NCBI RefSeq assembly: GCF_003286085.1
Contig: NW_020825289.1
Location: 17,758,001 to 17,822,000, forward strand
DNA from: Drosophila persimilis
Lineage: Eukaryota > Arthropoda > Insecta > Diptera > Drosophilidae
Direction: 5' to 3'
DNA length: 64,000 bases
Shown here piece after piece: positions 38,601-51,562 of the stretch. The position numbers were made by a program, and so were the translations under genes. Under the pieces are notes generated by a model. It did not search any database. It had not been told where the DNA came from and saw only the letters and a program-made list of their open reading frames with translations. Within the stretch, counting starts at the first letter, position 1, and each line of letters opens with the position of its first letter.

Positions 38601-41600
38601 CCGTCGTCAGTCGTAAGTTCTAGGGTTTCAAATAGGAAAACGATAAGATAAGGGGCTTTCCTCGTGATCAGCTCTCACGTCACTATTACATTGGAAGCGA
38701 TTCGATTCAGACTAACCCTTGCCTAATATTCGATGGGCAGTTGTCTTCAAACGATAGCTTCGCAGTCGATAAGGACTCATGGGCAAGCAATTTACTGATT
38801 GTCCGTATTCCGTTCACTGCCGAATCTAAGGCGGAGGGCCAAGGCTATTGAACCCCCACCTAAAACCAGTTTTGAGAATCTTTTACAATAATACCAGAAA
38901 GACAGTTCCGTTTCCAAATTTATCATTTTGTTGTGGAAAATCTGTTGAATCAGCTGACACGCTTAAGATCTGTTGCCAAGTGTGCATATACATACGTCTG
39001 TATCACTATTTATACTCCTCGTCAGAGATATGTACATATGTACGTTTTCCATATAAAAACTCATGCAAATTAACTGAAGGAAACACGCGCTTTCTGAAAA
39101 TTCTTCGTATTTTCTTTTCGCAGTACAAATAAAAGACATAAAAAAAATAAATAAAAAGACCACTAACGACACAACGAAGCATAAAACACCCTAGAAAAAT
39201 TCCATCCTTTCTTTTAAATGCTCTAAGTGCTTTCCCTGTTGAGAAGTAAGGACTCTCTGGAAGGGCAATCGAAGGCAAATATAAACCGCGAGATAGAGAG
39301 ATGGAGGGAAGCGGTCAACCGACCTCGAACATCTGTGGCGTCATGTGGATAGCAGTGAATGATATGATGGGGCTGGCTAGCGGGAGATCTTTTTCGAATC
39401 CATTTCAAAAGGCAAAGACATGCGTTTTCGCGCTCTCATTCCGCGGCGCAGAACTGTTCTCTGTTATCGCCCGAGCTATTGAAGACCTCTGGCTACGCAG
39501 CAGTTTCGGCTTCCAATGGAGGCGCGTGGCACTAATCAAACACTGGAGGGTCATCGTCGAGTGATGCCCAAATAATTAGCTTCTAGTGTCAACAGCGATC
39601 TGTATTTTACGCGGTGATAGTCCGCTTTAATTTGGACTGAAGCGGTTTAGCGGTTTAGGTGGTTATCAGTGCCGTGCACCAATAAATAATACGCTCTAAA
39701 CGTTTACTGTTTGACTAGCCATCCCTAGTGGCACGGCACTCATAAATGGGTCCGGCACTTGCAGATAAAATTTCCACACAATGATCGTAGATAAAACCCA
39801 GACATGGGCCAACAAATATATAAACAAAGTGTATTCTGACTAATTCTGGTGGCTTCAATTTGTAACTAGCCATCAATGGTTTGGGGCTCATTGGGGGAAT
39901 TGGCATAGCATAGCCAAGGGCAGCCTTCATAGCACCTCACTTGCGTGGCAGACATCTTGGGCTAATATAGAAACCAGGCCACATTCGTCTGGCTGTCGAA
40001 TTCGTGTGTGTGGAGCACGCGGCGGAGGGAACTGCGCAGTTCCGAAATTATAAAACATATACATATGTATGTACATTTATTTGGGAATATTTCTTCAGCT
40101 AGCGGCCAGACAGTCGCTGTCTGTATGTCTGTGACGTCACGAATGGGACAGCCCTGAACGCGTGTAAACTTATCGTTTTGACGGTGGACTGGGTCTGGGT
40201 GGGGGCGAGGTTCGGTGACTTGCCATGGACTTTGCACTGTGTAACGTATCAGAGAGTGGGAGAGTGGCTCTTGATTGTGTCTCTACAATGTGTAGACATG
40301 GAGGTACAATGAGAATGGACTCATATGTATGTAGATACATGTACTTGTATGTATGTAAGCATACGGGTAGGGTACTCTGCCGGAAGTTGGGTCTACCTGC
40401 TCTCCTATCTTTCGATGCAAGTGCCCCAGCTGATGGCGTCGCAACCATAACAGAGAGCACAAAGATCGACGCTGGCTGACGAAACATTGCATCATTCTCG
40501 CAGAGGCGCAGAGAGTGAGCAACAGTGATTCGCTTCTTATGAAAGTGACGCTGATGAAATACGAGGACGAGTATCTCTCAGTCGAAGGCTGGTGCAGGGG
40601 AAACTCCCCATTTCCAGTCCCATTCCACGTCCACAAAGATCTCTGTGCGAAATGTGAGAAGCCAGTTTCTGAAGCTCTCAAAACCAGACCGACCAGACGA
40701 ACAGCTGATCCAGCAGTCAGTTTGGTTTTTTGTTTTTTGTTTGCTTTCAGTTTTCTGTTTTTATTATGTCTTTATTGAGCAAACCGTCTGGCTTTTGCCG
40801 TTGACTGTTTTTCAGCGGCTATGCGTGCCCACTTAGAATTTGAAATCACGTTACGATCTCTCGCTCTCGCTCTGGTGGTACAGTTGTGCTCGGCTCTTGT
40901 AGTGCGCTATCGCGACGATCCACAGCACAGCTGTCGGATAGGCTGTTGTGGGTGAAGGTCTTGGCACATTAGGTAGGCCTGGCACGAAGATAACCCAACC
41001 TCTTTTTACATTCTACCTGTCGAATGCAGCTATTACCTAACTCTGATATTACCTAACACCTTCCCTCGCCATCTGTTCTTTTTCCGCAGCCTCGTTGGCC
41101 CACCGAAGAGCTACAACTTTCGACTGGTCTGCCGCTCCCTGTCCGTCCAGTATGGGGATGCCAAGGTCCTCACTCCCGCCGTCAAGCAGTACGTGGAGAA
41201 GTGCGTCGATCTGTGCCAGCCGGAGCGGGTGCACATCTGCGACGGCAGTGCGGGGGAGAGCAAGTTGCTCCAGGGCCTCATGCTGAAGCAGGGAACTATT
41301 CTGCCGCTGCCCAAGTACGACAACTGCTGGCTGGCCAGGACCAATCCGGCGGATGTGGCGCGTGTGGAGTCCAAGACGTTCATATGCACCGAGCGCAGGG
41401 AGCAGACGGTGCCGGTGACTCCGAAGGCGACGCCCGGCACTCTGGGGAACTGGATCTCGGAGGCGGACTTGCAGGCGGCCATCGGAGAACGCTTCCCGGG
41501 CTGCATGAAGGGACGCACCATGTACGTGATCCCCTTCAGCATGGGACCCGTGGGATCGCCGCTCTCAAAGATCGGCATTGAGATCACAGACTCGCCCTAC

Positions 41601-42974
41601 GTCGTGGAGTCCATGAAGATCATGACGCGGGCCGGCAACCCAGTTCTGGACGTGCTCCGCGAGGGCGATGGCCAGTTCGTCAAGTGTCTGCACTCGGTGG
41701 GCACACCCAAGAGCGGTGTGCAAGTCCAGTCCTCCTGGCCCTGCGATCCCGAGCGGACGATCATTCTGCACAAGCCCGCCGATAATGAGATAGTCTCCTA
41801 CGGCTCGGGCTACGGCGGAAACTCGCTGCTGGGCAAGAAGTGCTTCGCCCTGAGAATCGGCAGCACCATTGCCAAGCGCGAGGGCTGGCTGGCCGAGCAC
41901 ATGCTCATCCTGGGCATCACCAATCCCGAAGGAAAGAAGATTTACGTGGCAGCCGCCTTCCCGTCCGCCTGTGGAAAGACCAATTTGGCCATGATGACGC
42001 CTAGCCTGCCCGGCTATAAGGTGGAGTGCGTGGGCGATGACATAGCCTGGATGAAGTTCGACTCGAAGGGCGTGCTGAGGGCCATCAATCCGGAGAACGG
42101 ATTCTTTGGAGTGGCGCCTGGCACGTCGCGGGCCACAAATCCCATTGCCATGGACACGATCTTCCGCAATACGGTCTTCACCAATGTGGCCTCCACCTCC
42201 GACGGAGGCGTCTACTGGGAGGGCATGGAATCCGCTCAGCTGAAGGACCTGACAGTCACCGACTGGCTGGGCAAGCTCTGGTCGAAAGAGTCGGGCAAGC
42301 CCGCCGCCCATCCCAATTCCAGATTCTGCACTCCCGCCACGCAGTGTCCCATAATTGACCCCGCCTGGGAGGACAGTGCCGGCGTGCCGATTTCCGCAAT
42401 TCTCTTCGGGGGCCGTCGACCCGCAGGAGTTCCACTCGTGTACGAGGCCCGCGACTGGACGCACGGCGTCTTCATCGGCGCTGCCATGAGGAGCGAGTCG
42501 ACTGCCGCGGCCGAACACAAGGGCAAGACCATCATGCACGATCCCTTCGCCATGCGCCCCTTCTTTGGGTACAACTTTGGGGACTATCTGAGCCACTGGC
42601 TGAGCATGGAGAAGAGGGGCACGGTGCCCAAGGTCTTCCACGTAAACTGGTTCCGCAAGAGCAGCGAGGGCAAGTTCCTGTGGCCGGGATTCGGGGACAA
42701 CTCGCGCGTCCTGGACTGGATCTTCCGGCGGGTGCAGGGCGAGAAATGCTTCGAGGACTCGCCCATTGGTCGTCTGCCTAGCAAGGGTGCCCTGAACGTG
42801 TCAGGGATCGAGGGCAACATTGATCTCTCCCAGCTCTTCGATCTTCCCAAGGCCTTCTGGCAGCAGGAGGCCCTCGAGATTGAGCGATACTTCGAGGAGC
42901 AGGTGGGCGGCCATCTGCCACGCCCCGTGGCCGAGCAGCTGACGGAGCTGAAGGCGCGTGTGGCCAACATGTGA
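35632..42974 (+). CDS. Pepck2: Phosphoenolpyruvate carboxykinase (GTP), mitochondrial form
   Basis: Converts oxaloacetate + GTP to phosphoenolpyruvate + CO2 + GDP. Exons 35632-35666 and 41090-42974 join in frame to 639 codons ending in TGA. The 35-bp first exon gives [11 protein letters not shown]. With the start of exon 2 it forms a basic, acid-free N-terminus of about 30 residues that reads as a mitochondrial presequence. This agrees with Pepck2 being the mitochondrial paralogue. The GTP-PEPCK signature F-P-S-A-C-G-K-T-N lies at residues 302-310, with the reactive cysteine at 306, the same number as in vertebrate mitochondrial PEPCK. Substrate and metal residues lie in Y-G-S-G-Y-G-G-N-S and C-V-G-D-D-I-A-W-M. 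It is followed by Pepck1 in the same direction. AATAAA at 43024-43029 is the likely poly(A) signal. Confidence 0.95.
37569..37621. repeat. Imperfect gacaac/gacaat tandem repeat
   Basis: About eight hexamer units, in the Pepck2 intron. Simple sequence with no evident role. Confidence 0.7.
40132..40139. promoter_or_regulatory. Consensus CRE palindrome TGACGTCA
   Basis: A full cAMP-response element in the Pepck2 intron, about 950 bp before its main exon. A related TCACGTCA lies at 38675-38682. CREB-family control of PEPCK genes is established in mammals. Here the link is only by position. Confidence 0.45.
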
Positions 42975-44962
42975 TGTGTGTGTTCCATAGGTTACTCTTT
43001 TAATCTAAGACCTAATTGCGTAAAATAAAACGAAACGATTTTTATACACCAACAAATTCGGCATCGAAGACATTTATTTGGGGATGGGATCGGTATTGGG
43101 GCGTGGCCCAATGGCTTATCAGTGTCCGCCGCGACGGAGGCCCGTCCGCAATTGGCGTAAACAAGCGTATAAATCCAAAATGGCTTTTAACCCGAGTTAT
43201 CAGAAGATCGCAGCGATGGAAAACAAGCAAATAAAATGCCAAAAGAATCCAAAAAATCCCAAGAAATCCAAAGAAAGAACTGTCGAAGGCTGCATGGGGA
43301 CGGGTACGGGGACCCACTCCGGGTTGCCAGGGCCTGATTATCGACGGGACGAGTGTGGTGTGATGTTCCAACACCACGCCTCGGTTCGATAACGGTCGCT
43401 GGCACGGGCCTTCTTCTGTTGTTGGCAAGAACAAGAAGAGATCCGGGCTGTGCTCTGGCCGATGGGGGGCTTGTAAAACTGAACCCCTAGGAAAATTTCC
43501 TGGTTGCCAATCAAGATCCGGGTTACAGACAGTTCCAGCTCTATATTTAGATGCCCCTAGAGGCTCGTCAACTGATAACCCTCCGCCTGGCTGTCCCACA
43601 TACAGATCACTTGGGTACATCCATGTACATGTGTATTTATTACGTACCCTGTCTTCCAGCCCTGGAGCTGGGGCTGGGGAATGTCTATTGACGTAAATGC
43701 AATATAAGATCGACTCGGCAGAAACGCGCTTGCTGTGTGGGTGAGGAGAGGACCAGGTGGAGGAGAGAGTAGAACAGGAGCGGAGACAACAGTGCCAGAG
43801 TCCGGCAATTAACGCCGATGATGAAGATTATCAGACATCAGGCACAACTAGAAAAACAAGTCCATAGTTTATAAATAAACCGCCAAAAAATTGCACGAAG
43901 CGCGTGTGTGGAACTGGAAATGGACCAGTCCCTACTAGGTGGAGCGGGGCGGCAGAGGGAGTGGGCTGGGCTTGGGTTCCCCAAGGCCTGCTCGATACAG
44001 TCCCTTCTGTGTCTGGATCTAGGGTAAGTGAACGGCGGAACCGGATTTGCAACGGTTTCCCGAAAGGGACTGAGGCAGCATGGAGCGGGGGCAAAGTCGC
44101 CCGAACGGCACCTTCATTTATCCTTCCACGCGGGGTTAGAGCGAGAGAGCGCGAGAAAACACATGACAACCATTCGCGGCTATTCTTGGGCCCCGGCAAG
44201 AGTCACATGAATGCGTTGGCCTCCAATCCGGCCACGGTCAACGGTGGAGAGGGGGACCAGCAGACATCATCACACAAATTTTCCGTCACCAGTTTCGCAA
44301 AAAAAAAAAAAAAACCGAGAATATTTTCGATTTGGCACTGGTCCAAGGAGAGAGAAAAAAATTGAATTCAATCCGAGTGCGCCTCGTGATGTTTTGGAGG
44401 CGTAGGAGGGCGCGTGTAGAGGCCTCCATCCACTTATTGCACCGCAGATTGGACCAGAACATACCCACATACCCCTACATGGGTTCTTCTTCATGTGCGG
44501 ATGTGGACACAGCTGTTTCGGTTAGAGCCGCACCCGCTCACACCCTGTTGCCTGGGATCTACTGGGATCTATTTTTGCCAGGCCCCGCGTCCAATAAAAG
44601 CATAAACAACCAAAAACAAAGTAATTAAATTAACAACGGGAAAATGGCAAAACATCAAAATAACAACAAATGCCGCGGCTCAGTGCGGCTCTTATCAATG
44701 CTCGATTGGCCCGAAGTCAGCGGCAAACACACTAGAAAATGCTCTCTGGTACTTGAGCTGTTGCCAGGTGGGGGCACTCCACCGCCTCGCCCGATCTCCC
44801 CCTGCCACACCGGTTCTGCCTCTGTGAAAAACCAAAACAATCGGCGAGCCTCCCAACGGTGACCAATCAGCGCTCTCGCTCGCAAGCGCACCGATCGTAC
44901 ACGATCGCGGAGCCGAACGCGCCTGTTCTAGTCGCATCGACGCCGAGGCACCCGCGGGAGCG
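42975..44962. other. Pepck2-Pepck1 intergenic region
   Basis: 2 kb without a supported gene. It contains the Pepck2 3' end (AATAAA 43024-43029), a TGACGTAA-type word near 43689 and a GATA motif (TTATCA) near 44692, 270 bp before the Pepck1 start, where fat-body/gut regulators might act. An A-run lies at 44300-44314. Confidence 0.5.
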
Positions 44963-44999
44963 TATAAAAGGCCGTGCGGCCTGGCATCTGGCATCAGTT
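44963..44999 (+). promoter_or_regulatory. Pepck1: TATA + Inr core promoter of Pepck1
   Basis: TATAAAAG at 44963-44970 is followed by TCAGTT at 44994-44999, a perfect fit to the fly initiator TCAKTY with its A at 44996, about 33 bp after the TATA start. The 5' UTR is then about 300 nt. A TATA promoter fits a strongly inducible gene. Confidence 0.85.
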
Positions 45000-45298
45000 A
45001 CTCGTGTCCGGAGTAAATGGAAAGATCAAGTGAAAAGTCTACTTTCAGTGGTCTGAGCATCAAGCTGATATTTGACAAAAAGCTGTGGAAGAACATATGA
45101 AAGCGAGAGTCGCACCAAGACACTAAAACAATAATTGTGATAATTGAAAATTGTGATAGCAGATTCGCCTATTTTGCCGAAAAAAATCAAACCAAGTGCC
45201 AAACATTTATCCACGACTCTACAAGTCACCGCCATAAAACGCAAATCAAGAAATCTGTGCAGCTTATTCCAAACTCTATAAAATACAACACCAGCAAC

Positions 45299-47594
45299 AT
45301 GCCTGAATTCATCGAACAAAGCAAAGTTATGTAAGTATCTGCCCCAGGAAAAGAGGCCATGCCACGCCACGCGCAACGCAACGATACGCACCGAAAACCA
45401 AACAAACCCCACCCCACCCCCCACCACACACTCTCCTCTTGACTGTAGCGGATATTATTTTTAAAATAATATTTTAAATAGCGTATAAATTGCGGTAATT
45501 GCATTTAATGCGAGCCATAATTGCATAAATGAAAACCGCATAATTAATGCGACACCGGCACCCCGTCCCAGTGCCAGTCGCAGTCCTCGTCCTCGTTCTC
45601 GTTCTCGGACACTCCATTCAAAATGTGAAAAGCACTTGATTAATTTCCTGTTTCCCCCGCTCTTCTCTCTCCTCCTGTCCAGCTCTGCCAACGGTTGCGG
45701 TCTGCCCCAGCTGCACAAGCTGCGCCAGGACAACTGCGGTCTGTACAGCCACATCCGCGGCATTCCCATCTCGTATGGCGATGTCAACTCCCTCACAGCG
45801 GGCGTCCGCAGCTTCGTGGAGGAAGGGATCGCCCTGTGTCAGCCCGACCAGGTGCACATCTGCGACGGCAGCGAGCAGGAGAACAAGATGCTCATCAAGA
45901 GCCTGCTGGAGGCCGGCACCATCGTGGCCCTGCCCAAGTACGACAACTGCTGGCTGGCCAGGACCAATCCGGGCGATGTGGCGCGTGTGGAGTCCAAGAC
46001 CTTCATCTGCACGGAACAGCGCGAGGAGACGATTCCCACACCCCAGGACGGAGTGAAGGGAACTCTGGGAAACTGGATCTCCCCCAAGGACATGGAGACA
46101 GCCATTCAGCAGCGCTTCCCCGGATGCATGAAGGGACGCACGATGTACGTGGTGCCCTTCAGCATGGGCCCTGTGGGCTCACCGCTCTCGAAGATCGGCA
46201 TTGAGCTCACCGACTCCGCCTACGTAGTGGCGTCTATGCGCATTATGACCCGTATGGGAGCCTCAGTCCTCAGCCAGCTGGCCAAAAAGGAGGAGTTTGT
46301 CCGCGCCCTACACTCCGTCGGAGCCCCAGCCAACGGCCAGGTGGAACAGCCCTCCTGGCCTTGCGATCCCGAGCGTACCATCATCCTGCATAAGCCCGCC
46401 GAGAACCTAATCGTCTCCTACGGCTCGGGCTACGGCGGAAACTCGCTGCTGGGCAAGAAGTGCTTCGCCCTGAGAATCGGCAGCACCATTGCCAAGCGCG
46501 AGGGCTGGCTGGCCGAGCACATGCTCATCCTGGGCATCACCAACCCCGAAGGGGAGAAGAAATACATCACTGCCGCCTTCCCATCCGCCTGTGGAAAGAC
46601 CAACTTGGCCATGCTCAACCCCTCGCTGGCTGACTACAAGGTGGAGTGCGTGGGCGACGATATCGCCTGGATGAAGTTCGACTCGAAGGGCGTGCTGAGG
46701 GCCATCAATCCGGAGAACGGCTTCTTCGGAGTTGCGCCAGGCACATCGACGGAGACGAATCCCATTGCCATGAACACCGTCTTCAAAAATACCATCTTCA
46801 CCAACGTTGCCTCCACCTCCGACGGTGGCGTCTTCTGGGAGGGAATGGAGAGCAGCCTGGCTCCTAACGTGCAGATCACCGACTGGCTGGGCAAGCCCTG
46901 GACCAAGGACTCCGGAAAGCCAGCCGCCCACCCTAACTCTCGCTTCTGCACCCCCGCCGCTCAGTGCCCCATCATCGATGGTGCCTGGGAGGATCCGGCT
47001 GGCGTGCCCATCTCCGCCATGCTTTTCGGAGGTCGTCGTCCTGCCGGAGTTCCCCTCATCTACGAGGCCCGCGACTGGACCCACGGCGTCTTCATCGGCG
47101 CTGCCATGAGGAGCGAGTCGACTGCCGCGGCCGAGCACAAGGGCAAGGTGATCATGCACGATCCCTTCGCCATGCGCCCCTTCTTTGGGTACAACTTCGG
47201 TGACTACGTGGCCCACTGGCTGAGCATGGAGAAGAGGGGCAAGGTGCCCAAGATCTTCCATGTGAACTGGTTCCGCAAGAGTGCCGAGGGCAAGTTTATG
47301 TGGCCCGGATATGGTGAGAACTCACGTGTGCTCGACTGGGTCCTGCGCCGCATCAACGGAGAGTCCTGCTTCGTGGACTCGGCCATTGGACACATTCCCT
47401 CGGAGGGCGCGCTCAACCTGACGGGCATGAAGGAGCAGATCGATGAGAGCGAACTTTTCTCGCTGCCCAGGGACTTCTGGTCGCAGGAGGTGCAGGATAT
47501 CCGCACCTACTTCGAGTCCCAGGTGGGCTCCGATCTGCCAGCCAGCATTTACAACGAGCTGGAGCAGCTTGCCACCCGCGTTGCCGACCTCTAA
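45299..47594 (+). CDS. Pepck1: Phosphoenolpyruvate carboxykinase (GTP), cytosolic form
   Basis: Rate-limiting enzyme of gluconeogenesis and glyceroneogenesis. Exons 45299-45330 and 45683-47594 join in frame to 647 codons ending in TAA. The start [11 protein letters not shown] has no targeting features, so the product should be cytosolic. The signature F-P-S-A-C-G-K-T-N is at residues 310-318 (reactive Cys 314), and all the catalytic segments seen in the neighbouring Pepck2 are present. Intron position and phase match those of Pepck2 (phase 2 near the N-terminus), confirming tandem duplication, but this intron is only 352 bp. The ATG is preceded by caac, a good fly context. AATAAA at 47841-47846 marks a likely 3' end. 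Confidence 0.97.
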
Positions 47595-48640
47595 GTCAGC
47601 TGATGAGGAGAGGGCCCAACCATCATGAGAATTTACCGCATCTTTACCCGCCTTTCACACCTGATCACACATCCTGTCTCATCTCCATATATAGACAGAC
47701 ATATACTGTCCCACACTTCCCCTACCAGTCGTTTCTCTAGTATGTAAGCCGAAGACTTCCAGACTATTTATTTTATAAGCGAGTGCTAAGTTTATACTCT
47801 AAGATGATATTTTAAAAACAAACCAAACAAAAACTACAAAAATAAAACAAAAAGATATATATCCCAATCCAAGAAATAATATTTATTGATCTATAAACAG
47901 ATTATAAGACTATATCTTCAGAGCAAGACATACGATATCCTGGTATCTCAGGCTAACTCTGAACTCTGTACTTTCCGGTAACGAAGGTAGCCAGTAGACC
48001 AGTAAATAATCGTCTATTAATCTACTATTCTATCAGCTGGCGCCACAAAAACCAACTTCACCACTGGAACAAAAGGAGAACAAAACATGGAGACGCAGTT
48101 AATAATAACCACCCGTTAGTACATAAGAGACAAGATAACTGAAAACCTTCCATTCTCTTAAAATTAGAATAAACATGATCGTACTTAAACCTCCGGCACG
48201 AATATTCTACACGGAGCGCACTTAATCCACCGCGACCTAGACCAACGCCGACCGGACGATCGCCTGGACCAGCGCGCAGTTATTAGCCACGTGTGGCGCG
48301 CAGGCGACCCCGAAGGAAGACCCAAAAGGAAGATACGATCGCATTAAGAGCACGCCTTATTCTTGAACCACGAGACTCCCCCGGCATTACTTTTTCACAC
48401 TCCAAGGCTCCCAATCTTAGATATCGTACAAACTTCTGTCAAATGCGAGTATATTTCATCTGAACTCTGTTGCATATGGCGGCTAGCTTCGACTCCCTGT
48501 CTGCCTGTCTCACAGGGCGAGTCGAAGGCCAGCAGAGCTTTCACTTTCACTGAGCTTTCGCTTTCCGCCAGCTCGGGAGCTCGGGAGCCACCAGAACAGA
48601 ACAGAACAGAGAACTGGCGCCGAGCTGCCAAGTTGCCTTG
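47595..48640 (+). other. Pepck1 3' UTR and intergenic sequence
   Basis: About 250 bp of 3' UTR to AATAAA (47841), then intergenic DNA. A CACGTG E-box lies near 48289 and GC-rich sequence follows from 48200. No gene is supported. Confidence 0.5.
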
Positions 48641-48875
48641 GGGAGCCACAGTTTAGCTCGAGCAGCGGTCGCTGCAGCTTCGTCCGCGCGGACAGTTCGA
48701 GTGAGCGGCATCCGGAGGCGGATACGGAAGTGCAGAGCACCGCAGCTCTTGGCTGTGCTGTGTGTCCAAACTGTTGCTCATCGTTGTGTGGGTGTTTGTT
48801 TTCGGTGATAGTGTGTTAGTGCGCTAGTGTTGGTGCGGGTTTCGCTTACAGCGACGTTGAGGGTGACGGAGTTTT

Positions 48876-48903
48876 GTGCTGTGCTGTGCTGTGCTGTGCT
48901 GTG
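48876..48903. repeat. Pentanucleotide repeat (gtgct)n
   Basis: Five to six uninterrupted gtgct units followed by gtggt variants. Simple tandem repeat in the RGK upstream region. Confidence 0.85.
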
Positions 48904-50865
48904 GTGTGGTGTTGGACAATTAATAAAGTTCCCATAGCAGACAAAATTATCCTGCAAATTTGCTGAAAATGGTAAACATTAAATGCTAATGCATGCCCAG
49001 AACGAGAGAGGGAGAGTGTGTATACATATTCGTATGTGTGTGTGCGTGCTGTGTGTATACTTGTGCATGTGTATGCGTGTGTCTGGGTGGCGCTTTGTAA
49101 GCTGCGATTTGACATGTTGATTTATGCGCTGCTCTCGCTTTGTGCTCCGTCTACCGTCCGCCATCCTCCTCCTGTGTCCCTGTGTGACTGGGATTACGCT
49201 AGTCCTCGTTGTCATTGTTGCTGCTCTCATTGTAGTCGTCGTTGTCGTCGTCGTGTGGCAGGCACTTGTTGCGCTCGCAGGACATTCGCTTAATTGCTAA
49301 TCCTCGCGCCCAGACGCGTCTAATTACACCTAACTCGGTGTCGTCTGCACTTTCAGACGTCTCTCTGTTTGTCTGCTAATGCTCCCCCAGCGGTTCAACG
49401 TTCAGCAAATGACGCATGCGAGTATTCCGAGCATTTAAAGTGCAAATTTGCCTGCTCGGGGCTAAATACCAGCCAGGAGGTCACTTTATATGCCATCAAC
49501 ATGAGATTTACACAAATGGCGATGGGTGGGCGTGGGCCCGGCTCCAAGAATTATGTGTTGCAATAAAATCGATGGATGGGAGCGGGCAGCGGACAGCGGA
49601 CAGCGGGCAGTGGTGGCTGCCAATGACTGGAGGGTAGAGCCTCAAGTGGTGGCTAATGACTAAGTTGCGACGTGACTTTGGCCAGGATTTGTAATTTTCT
49701 GTTTGCCATTTGGAGTCTGCCCCGCTAGTTAGGCTATGGTTTCTTGTCTTCTCCTTTGCACCCACAAATACACATGAGATCCACACACACACACACACGC
49801 AGACATACTTTTGTATACTTTGATCTTAAGTGTTTTATGGACTTTTCTTGTTTGTTTTCTCGCACTATGCCTTCGACGAGTAGTACACACACTCAAGTTT
49901 ATTTTTACAGCAGAGACACAGATGGACAGAGGGAGAGAGGGAGAGGGGGAAGGGTTGGCCAAGTTAATATTTGTACGGGAAGCCGGGGGTTGGGTGGGGT
50001 TGGGTGTTAAGTATGCGTTTAACGGGTGCGGGCATGTAATTAAGCCAAGTTTCTCAAAGGGTTGTCCGAGCCATTTGCCGAAGAACTCATTTATGACGGA
50101 CGGACGTCTTCGACCTAATGACGGTGAAACAGAGAACGAGAGAGCTGCAGAGGCAGAGAGAGAGAGACAGGGATACCCGGTGGAAGCGAGTGCAAGGCGA
50201 GTCATTACTCTTACCTCCCTCCTTAAATAATGACGGTAAAAGGAAACTGGGAAAACGGGAAACGGAAAGTTGGCAGTGCCGCCGCCACCGTCATTGCAGG
50301 TCGCAGACTTTTGCGCCACACAAAAGGCCAGAAGAAAAGCGAAGCCATAAACCTGATTGAGGCAAGACCTACGCATTCCGGGGAAACCTCTTTGGGTATG
50401 CAAATTGCTCTTTACCCCAGCCACAGTCAAATCAGGCACATATCGTTCGGTCCTATGCATAACTTAGGATTGAGACTCGATTTAAAGTTGGGCCTGGCAT
50501 TCCATCAATAATTCATTCGGTTTTGAATGATTGACCCAGTCGGACCGGAGGACGCCGTCTTGCCCTATTATATATCCTGAATACATAATTCGCAAATCTG
50601 CAACGATTATTATGTTATATAAGCTTACCTTTTCTCCAGCAGGCAGCCCCAAAGACCCAGACCCTCGGTCAATACAATAAGCTGGGGAGCCAATCTCCCT
50701 GAGCCCCCCGTCCATCCGACCGGTGTGTCCGTTCGTTTCGCCCTTTCTACTCAGACAATGCCATACAAACCGAAGACGGGCCGAACTTTTGAACATTTGA
50801 ATGAGTCCAAGAAGGACGTAACCACGAGGGTTGTGTGGAAGGATAGATATTCGTACTAATACTCA

Positions 50866-50900
50866 TATTTGTATTTGTATTTGTATTTGTATTTGTATTG
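50866..50900. repeat. Hexanucleotide repeat (tttgta)n
   Basis: Nearly six perfect units of atttgt/tttgta. A simple tandem repeat and a likely length polymorphism. Confidence 0.9.
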
Positions 50901-51562
50901 ATTTGTTGCCCCGGCTTGTCTGCAGATTTTCGCATAACCAAAAACTGTTTTGCCGGAGTGTAAGTGGAACTGAAAGAGGCATAGGGAGAGGAACTTAGAT
51001 AAAGGCAAAGGTGAGCTCTGGACTTTGGCTCGAACCCTGTCCGCTATCCAGGGGCCAACGGCCGTCCGTCCGTTCGATTGGTTGCGGTGGCAACAGGCCA
51101 TCGCGTTACGAGAAAATGCAAAAAAACAAGAAAATTCAAACAAAAACAAAACGAAAGAAAATGGAGCAGCAGAAACAACAAGTAGGAAAACACTTGAATC
51201 GATGGCAACTCGACTAATTGATGCCTTGTAGAACACGAGTGGAATGCGCTTTTTGATGCAGCACTCTGTTTGTCTAGAAAATTCTAGAAAAAAGCCCGAG
51301 CAGAGGAGAATTTTGTTAGGAAAACTGACAAATAAATGGGAACCTAATGTTCGAGGTACTTTAGTACGGTAAGCATAATTCCATTAATTGTCGCCTCCCT
51401 GGGGAATGAAAATGAAGGTACGACACCGAATACGAGGTATTCCTTGCTGCAGTTACACATTTATTTGCTCAACAGTATGGACACGTACTCACGCACATGT
51501 GCGCGACATGTGAGTGTCTGTGTGTGTGTGGGTCTGTGTGTGTGGGTGCTATTTGTACATCC

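Larger units (their letters stand above)
35667..41089 (+). other. Pepck2 first intron, 5.4 kb
   Basis: Separates the presequence exon from the enzyme exon (donor gtgagt, acceptor tttccgcag). No nested gene was recognised on either strand; the open frames are short and low-complexity. It holds a CA/TG tract (37183-37202), a GACAAC-type repeat (37569-37621) and CRE-like motifs. A large first intron is a plausible place for regulatory elements or a second promoter. Confidence 0.7.

Noticed and set aside
42641-46407. Antisense open frames across both Pepck genes
   Set aside because: Shadow frames of highly biased codon use in the enzymes. The same shadow appears in both copies because the sense sequences are paralogous.
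49729-50460. 243-residue open frame on the minus strand upstream of the RGK gene
   Set aside because: Composition is driven by CA/GA-rich simple sequence. There is no recognisable domain, no good start context, and it lies in a probable intron.
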